From JBBIWA01 sp037439425 (GTDB taxonomy: Bacteria; Acidobacteriota; Blastocatellia; RBC074): a stretch of DNA of 64,000 nt. The stretch lies in NCBI GenBank assembly GCA_037439425.1, contig JBBIWA010000024.1, positions 1 to 64,000 on the forward strand, given 5' to 3'. The position numbers and the translations under genes were made by a program. Under the pieces are notes generated by a model that worked only from the letters and a program-made list of their open reading frames with translations, was not told the origin of the DNA and did not search any database. The stretch's first letter is position 1. Every line of letters begins with the position of its first letter. Shown piece after piece: positions 60,155-64,000 of this stretch.

Positions 60155-61006
60155 CTATTTCGGATATCGAAACCACACCTCAGCAGTAGCTTCTGACGCG
60201 CCAAGCAAAAAACCGGGTGGGAAGGGCGGCAGCGGATTTGAAGCCAGGATCGCGCGCTCGGCAGCACGATTGATAAGGTCGTAACGGCTCGCTTGTTTGA
60301 TGTAGTTAGGAGCTACTCGTCCGCCGACTAGCGAAAGTATGCGCCCATCACGGGCAATGCGCAATTGGATGATCACGTGATGTGTGTCCCTGGCTTCAGG
60401 GAGGGCCGGCGGATTGTAGTTGCGGCTTAAAATCATCTGAATGCGTCGCCCATACTCTGAGCCACCCGGAACTCCGCCAGTGCCAGTCCCCAAACCGCTG
60501 CTTCCTCCAATGCCCACTCCACCACTCATTGCGGGCACAGGCGAGCCGAAGCTCCGGCCTACCTCAACATTCGTGTTAGCTGAACGTCCGCGTAAGGGTC
60601 GTTGAGAGTACAACTGTTCAGTCTGATTAGCTGTCGGGCGGTCTGTCAAGGTGGCCCTTTCCGCTGGCTTCTTAGGCTTACTTGTGGCGGAGGGCAAAAC
60701 CTCAGCCTCCGCCTCTGGCGCTGGCCGCCGCGTTTCAACAAGTACATTGTTGACTCCGCCCGCCTCTTCGCCGAGAAGTGAAACCGCGCGCGGTGCAGCA
60801 AAGCCAAGCTGGCTGGCAGCAATTACACCCACTTCAATGACGTTGCCTTGCCCGCCGCCTTGACCTTCTCCCGCAGCCACGATGTGCGGGTTCAGGGGCC
60901 CGCGAAAAAGGAGGATGGCAGTAACTAATAACAGCAGGTGCAAGGCCGAAGACAAAATAACGGCTAGGCGCAGTCGTTGTTTCTCTCTGTCTTTCGCAAT
61001 GATCAA
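60155..61006 (-). CDS. TolA-like protein with TonB-type C-terminal domain
   Basis: A 283-residue protein anchored by one membrane helix (LAVILSSALHLLLLVTAILL). A Gly/Ala/Pro-rich low-complexity span follows (~45-180, with GEGQGGGQGN and GVGIGGSSGLGTGTGGVPGG) and then a C-terminal TonB-type domain beginning ILSRNYNPPALPEARDTHHV and ending ATAEVWFRYP. The long helical rod of E. coli TolA is missing, so it is closer to a short TonB. By position (tolR-x-tolB) it is the TolA of this system. Confidence 0.85.
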   Translation of the reverse strand: MIIAKDREKQRLRLAVILSSALHLLLLVTAILLFRGPLNPHIVAAGEGQGGGQGNVIEVGVIAASQLGFAAPRAVSLLGEEAGGVNNVLVETRRPAPEAEAEVLPSATSKPKKPAERATLTDRPTANQTEQLYSQRPLRGRSANTNVEVGRSFGSPVPAMSGGVGIGGSSGLGTGTGGVPGGSEYGRRIQMILSRNYNPPALPEARDTHHVIIQLRIARDGRILSLVGGRVAPNYIKQASRYDLINRAAERAILASNPLPPFPPGFLLGASEATAEVWFRYPK

Positions 61007-61014
61007 ATTACTTC

Positions 61015-61446
61015 CTAGGGTTCGAGCCTCGGCTCAGTCACCAAGCTGACAGTTGCCTGTGCTTTCCTTGCCTGATCCAGCACGTAAGCGATCACGCGGT
61101 ACGGCGTGTCGCCATCGCCGCGCAGGTAGACGCGGCGGTCTGAGGAGCGCGCCAGTCGTTCGTTCAGCAAGGCTGCCAAGTCGTCGACGTTAATCGCCTG
61201 CCGCTCGGCTGGTCCGCTCAGATAGATCGCTCCCTCTTTATCCACCGTAATGATCAAAGCTTCGGGTGCGGCCTCGTTAGCCTGGGCTTCGCGCGTTTTG
61301 GGCAGATTAACCTGAATGCCTGTGTGCAAGATAGGCGCGGTGACCATAAAGATCACTAAAAGCACCAGCATGATGTCCACCAGAGGAACAACATTGATCT
61401 CTGCCAGCGCAGTTTGTGTGCGTCCATTACGGTTGGTAAATGCCAT
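61015..61446 (-). CDS. tolR: Tol-Pal/ExbD-type proton channel protein TolR
   Basis: A 143-residue biopolymer transport protein: an N-terminal cytoplasmic tail (ALAEINVVPLVD with the conserved Asp at the membrane edge), one helix (IMLVLLVIFMVTAPIL) and a periplasmic domain with INVDDLAALLNERLARSSDR and VYLRGDGDTPYRVIAYVLDQ. ATG 61446 is taken; ATG 61452 is two codons upstream, and the frame open to 61554 overlaps tolQ. It pairs with TolQ to use the proton gradient. Confidence 0.9.
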   Translation of the reverse strand: MAFTNRNGRTQTALAEINVVPLVDIMLVLLVIFMVTAPILHTGIQVNLPKTREAQANEAAPEALIITVDKEGAIYLSGPAERQAINVDDLAALLNERLARSSDRRVYLRGDGDTPYRVIAYVLDQARKAQATVSLVTEPRLEP

Positions 61447-61474
61447 AATCATCGAGCTCAGAAATACCGCCCTA

Positions 61475-62242
61475 CTAGGAACGATGGCCAAGTGGAAGGG
61501 GGCGCGCCTGCGACTCGACGCTTGACTCACGGTTAAGGTTGTATTCCCGCTCAATGAAATTGAGCAGCCGGAGCGAAAAGCTGTCCATCTGTGCTGCCAT
61601 CACCTTAACGTGATTGAGATAGTGATTATAAGCAAGTACGGCAGGCACGGCTGCCCCGATGCCTGCAGCAGTCGCCACCAACGCTTCGGCAATGCCAGGA
61701 GCTACGGCTTGAATCGAGGTGCTAGCAGCCTGACTCAGTCCCTGAAAAGCAATAATGATCCCCACGACAGTGCCGAACAACCCAATAAAAGGCGCGGCGC
61801 TGGCAGTTGAGGCCAGCCAACCCAGCTTGCGCTCCAGGCGTGTGACCTCAGCAATACTGGCGCTTTGCAGCACCCGGCTGACCGCCTCCATGTTGAGAGT
61901 TACTAAATCAGCGGCTTGGCTCCTCTGCGCACGAATCTCCTCGTGAGCTGCCAGGTAGAGTGCCACCAGCGGGCTCTCGCTCAATGCTGGACTATCCGCC
62001 TGCAAGTCAGATAGTCGGACACTGTGCTGAAAGGCCCGGAGAAACTCTTGAGATTGTTGCTGCACCTTCTTGGTTTCAATCGCCTTGAGGATGATGATAG
62101 CCCAGGAGACCACAGAGAAAACAAGCAAGATCAACAAAACTATCTTCGCAATCGGGCTGGAACGAAGAATCAAATCCACTAACCCACCACTATGACGGAC
62201 GACTTGCTCCTGCCAGAGCCAGAACGCTGAAAGAATCAACAA
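61475..62242 (-). CDS. tolQ: Tol-Pal/ExbB-type proton channel protein TolQ
   Basis: A 255-residue membrane protein of the MotA/TolQ/ExbB family: helix 1 (IAKIVLLILLVFSVVSWAII), a cytoplasmic stretch with VTLNMEAVSRVLQSASIAEV, LGWLASTASAAPFIGLFGTV at helix 2 (with the T/S residues of the proton path) and helix 3 (VATAAGIGAAVPAVLAYNHY). The TTG start at 62242 is uncertain; GTG 62179 would remove a poorly conserved N-terminal stretch and still leave all three helices. It is the first gene of the tol operon. Confidence 0.9.
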   Translation of the reverse strand: MLILSAFWLWQEQVVRHSGGLVDLILRSSPIAKIVLLILLVFSVVSWAIIILKAIETKKVQQQSQEFLRAFQHSVRLSDLQADSPALSESPLVALYLAAHEEIRAQRSQAADLVTLNMEAVSRVLQSASIAEVTRLERKLGWLASTASAAPFIGLFGTVVGIIIAFQGLSQAASTSIQAVAPGIAEALVATAAGIGAAVPAVLAYNHYLNHVKVMAAQMDSFSLRLLNFIEREYNLNRESSVESQARPLPLGHRS

Positions 62243-62799
62243 CCTTTACTCCCTGGTGATGAGGGCCAGTCAGGCACATTTGACCGGGCTTGATAATGAT
62301 CTAACTACTCTCCACGGCGAAGCGAATTATGCTATCATGCAGCTAATCCGGGTTCAAGACACCCTCTGGCGTCAGTCATCTGCGATTTTATTGTCGCATG
62401 CTGTCGCCAGATACGAGCAATTGTGACAAGTACCCATAGTAGTGAGCCTGGGGAGCTGTCCCGGGGGTGGAGAGCGAGGGGATCAGGAGGCGGTGGCGGT
62501 CAGCCGTGCGTAAACCCTGACACAGCTCAACGCCACCTCCCTACCGAAACAGCACAACTTCTGATCGCGCCCCCGGTTTCTCAAAACTGTTTGACCAAGG
62601 ATCAGGTACTCCAGAGTCAAGGGGGCAGCAGGCAGATTAGGTGTCATCCCTGCGCAACACTCTGAATCCAGAGTTGAGAGATAGACACCTCTGCTCTTCC
62701 CACCCACTATCGGCAGCCCTGATTCTTAAGGCGCGGCGCCTTTCGCTCAGTGGGTTTCTCGACACTCAGGGTTAGTTCTCACGAGAGGAGAGTAGACCT
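62243..62799. other. divergent intergenic region with candidate RNA structure
   Basis: 557 bases between tolQ (minus) and a small exported protein (plus), so promoters in both directions are expected, though I cannot name a good -35/-10. GGAG (62486-62489)/CTCC, GTGGCG (62493-62498)/CGCCAC and GTCAG (62499-62503)/CTGAC (62517-62521) fold into one nested structure of about 55 bases. ACTCTG/CAGAGT at 62659-62674 forms a second hairpin. No known RNA family (6S, RNase P, tmRNA, common riboswitches) matched by eye. Confidence 0.4.
62486..62540 (+). ncRNA. candidate structured RNA element (unclassified)
   Basis: Three nested pairings, GGAG with CTCC, GTGGCG with CGCCAC and GTCAG with CTGAC, enclose a 13-base loop with one bulge on each side. 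Strand is arbitrary, since the pairing could work on either one. This could be a 5'-UTR element of the plus-strand gene at 62800 or a chance structure. Confidence 0.25.
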
Positions 62800-63267
62800 A
62801 TGAATGGATGGTATAGAGTTGCTCCCGCACTACTCGCTGTTCTCGTACTCTGCCTGCCGAAGGCAGCGCTTGCCCGCCTTCAGCAACCGGCCCAGGAGCC
62901 TGCGGCTCCTAAGTCAACGAAAATCATGCGTGAGTATCGTGGCGTCAAACTGGGCCTCACGCCCGAGCAGGTGCACAACGCCGTAGGCAAGCCTGAGCAG
63001 ACAAGTGAAAACCGGGAGGAGTATAAGATCGAGGGCGATGGATTGCTTACTGTCCATTACGAAAATGGCATAGTCAAAGCGATTCAACTCTACATTACCG
63101 ACATCAAGTACGCCCCGGCCTTTACCGATGTGATAGGAGATGCCGAGATTCAGACAAGGGAAAATGGGGCCCGGCATGCGCGCTTGATCGTCGCAAAAGA
63201 AAACTTCTGGGTATCCATGTACCAGAACAAAGACGGCACGGTGACTACTATCACTATCAGCCGCTGA
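62800..63267 (+). CDS. small exported protein of unknown function
   Basis: 155 residues with a signal peptide (YRVAPALLAVLVLCLPKAAL, cleavage near ALA). The mature part has YRGVKLGLTPEQVHNAVGKP, which follows the G-x-(S/T)-x-x-Q-V-x-x-x-x-G-x-P pattern of BamE/SmpA-like domains, then YKIEGDGLLTVHYENGIVKA and a beta-rich C-terminus ending TVTTITISR. GAGAGGAG is placed upstream of ATG 62800, with somewhat long spacing. A small outer-membrane or periplasmic helper role is possible; no exact family is recognised. Confidence 0.65.
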   Translation: MNGWYRVAPALLAVLVLCLPKAALARLQQPAQEPAAPKSTKIMREYRGVKLGLTPEQVHNAVGKPEQTSENREEYKIEGDGLLTVHYENGIVKAIQLYITDIKYAPAFTDVIGDAEIQTRENGARHARLIVAKENFWVSMYQNKDGTVTTITISR

Positions 63268-63564
63268 CTGCTTCTGGTAGAGGAAGAAACTTCGCGCTTC
63301 TCGCCGGACTCCGAGCCCCTCTTGTTCCTAAGGATCCGAGAAGAAGCACTGGTGATTTCAGTGTAATCTTGTCCTTAACAGGGAGAGCCCTTCTCGGAAG
63401 GGGGGGCTTCTGTGCGCCGAAAAGACACAAGCGTGTTTCCTTAGTTAAGGAAGGTAACACGCTTGCCTTAAGCTCATAGCTCCTACTGAAAGTCGCTCAT
63501 AGCTTATCAGGCTAAGAGCATCGTCGCAAGAGTGACACATATATCCCATAAGCGCAACACGGGC
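63268..63564. other. intergenic region with hairpins between convergent genes
   Basis: Just under 300 bases. AGCCCTTC (about 63386-63393) with AAGGGGGGGCT makes one hairpin, and a second, longer one is at 63430-63465 (listed separately). Nothing else was recognised. Confidence 0.5.
63430..63465 (-). terminator. probable terminator downstream of atpC
   Basis: AAGCGTGTT and AACACGCTT (63430-63438 and 63457-63465) form a 9-bp stem, with CCTT/AAGG able to extend it around an AGTT loop. On the minus strand it is followed by the T-rich GTGTCTTTTC. It lies 100 bases past the atpC stop, consistent with the end of the atp operon. Confidence 0.6.
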
Positions 63565-63990
63565 TCAGGGGTTGAGGGAGCCTGTGTGGCCTTTACTGGC
63601 AAGCTGGATGCGGATTAAAGCACGCTGCAATTTCAGTTCAGCCCGTCGGAAGTCAATATCAGGGCTACCCGAACTCAGGCGCTTTTCAGCCCGCGCGCGG
63701 GCGCGCTGGGCACGTTCATAATCTATCTCTTCAGGTCGTTCGGCGACCTCTGCCATCACTGCGACGCGGTCGGGAAGCACTTCGACAAACCCTCCACTCA
63801 CGTGCATATACTTTTTTTCATTCCCTTGCCGATAGGTGAGCACGCCCGTCTGAAGCTGGGAAATGAGAGGGGTATGTTCAGGCAAAATGCCAAGTTCACC
63901 ACCCAGTCCAGGCAAGACGACCTCATCAACACACTCGCGCAAGGCCAACTTTTCAGGAGTAATGACTTCGAGCTGGATTTTGTCAGCCAT
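63565..63990 (-). CDS. atpC: F0F1 ATP synthase subunit epsilon
   Basis: A 141-residue subunit of the central stalk of ATP synthase, which also limits ATP hydrolysis. The N-terminal beta-sandwich is IQLEVITPEKLALRECVDEV with GLGGELGILPEHTPLISQLQ, GVLTYRQGN and MHVSGGFVEVLPDRVAVMAE. The C-terminal helical hairpin is ERAQRARARAEKRL with AELKLQRALIRIQLA. It is complete. atpD is expected just beyond the right edge of the window. Confidence 0.95.
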   Translation of the reverse strand: MADKIQLEVITPEKLALRECVDEVVLPGLGGELGILPEHTPLISQLQTGVLTYRQGNEKKYMHVSGGFVEVLPDRVAVMAEVAERPEEIDYERAQRARARAEKRLSSGSPDIDFRRAELKLQRALIRIQLASKGHTGSLNP

Positions 63991-64000
63991 AATCTCATTG

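Overview
The window looks like chromosome from a Gram-negative, aerobic member of the Acidobacteriota, most likely class Blastocatellia. The Gram-negative signs are lipoprotein N-acyltransferase (Lnt), a complete Tol-Pal operon and a heptose adenylyltransferase. A heme A synthase points to aerobic respiration. The Acidobacteriota placement rests on two proteins with the TIGR03437 ('Solibacter') extracellular domain next to a DUF1501/DUF1800 pair. It is an inference from gene content, since there is no rRNA gene here. Most of the window is ordinary core genome, with no CRISPR array, prophage or insertion sequence.

Layout. 0.2-3.8 kb: lnt, a possible small membrane protein and an ATP-grasp-like protein of unknown function. 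4.3-11.7 kb (minus): heptose adenylyltransferase, mfd, tlyA, serS, galU. 11.8-18.0 kb (plus): a carbohydrate-catabolism island with an exported Gfo/Idh/MocA oxidoreductase, a DUF1080 3-keto-sugar enzyme, a decarboxylase of the orotidine/3-keto-gulonate superfamily overlapping a zinc alcohol dehydrogenase, a sugar isomerase/epimerase and an SDR. A decayed nucleotidyltransferase remnant lies inside it. 18.1-20.5 kb: a DUF962 membrane protein, ctaA and a coiled-coil membrane protein. 20.6-26.2 kb (mostly plus): tadA, two tRNA-Ser genes, SRP RNA, dnaX, ybaB, recR and an unknown gene, with one small basic protein on the minus strand. 26.3-33.8 kb (minus): fabI and a four-gene run of secreted proteins (DUF1800, DUF1501, a CxxCH/TIGR03437 protein and a TIGR03437/YfaP-like protein) ending in a clear terminator. 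34.8-36.2 kb: a lone receiver protein and a non-coding stretch with a palindromic repeat present three times directly and once inverted. 36.2-43.2 kb: argG, a cupin, a YpdA-type flavoprotein, a FecR-domain protein, a histone-deacetylase-family hydrolase and membrane-anchored unknowns. 43.6-47.2 kb: a lipoprotein and a sigma-54 two-component pair. 47.4-51.9 kb: a 7TM-HD phosphodiesterase, a GNAT and a purine permease. 51.9-55.1 kb (minus): radical SAM protein, MGDG-type glycosyltransferase and SDR. 55.2-56.1 kb: a DNA methyltransferase pseudogene. 56.1-62.2 kb: a DUF4230 protein, then tolQ-tolR-tolA-like-tolB-pal-ybgF on the minus strand. 62.8-64 kb: a small exported protein and atpC.

The best leads for undescribed biology are the exported keto-sugar island, the secreted DUF1800/DUF1501/CxxCH/TIGR03437 operon, the radical SAM-glycosyltransferase-SDR trio, the methyltransferase that can be read through two nonsense codons in one frame, and the dispersed palindromic repeat. 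I did not find a convincing new defence or mobile system.
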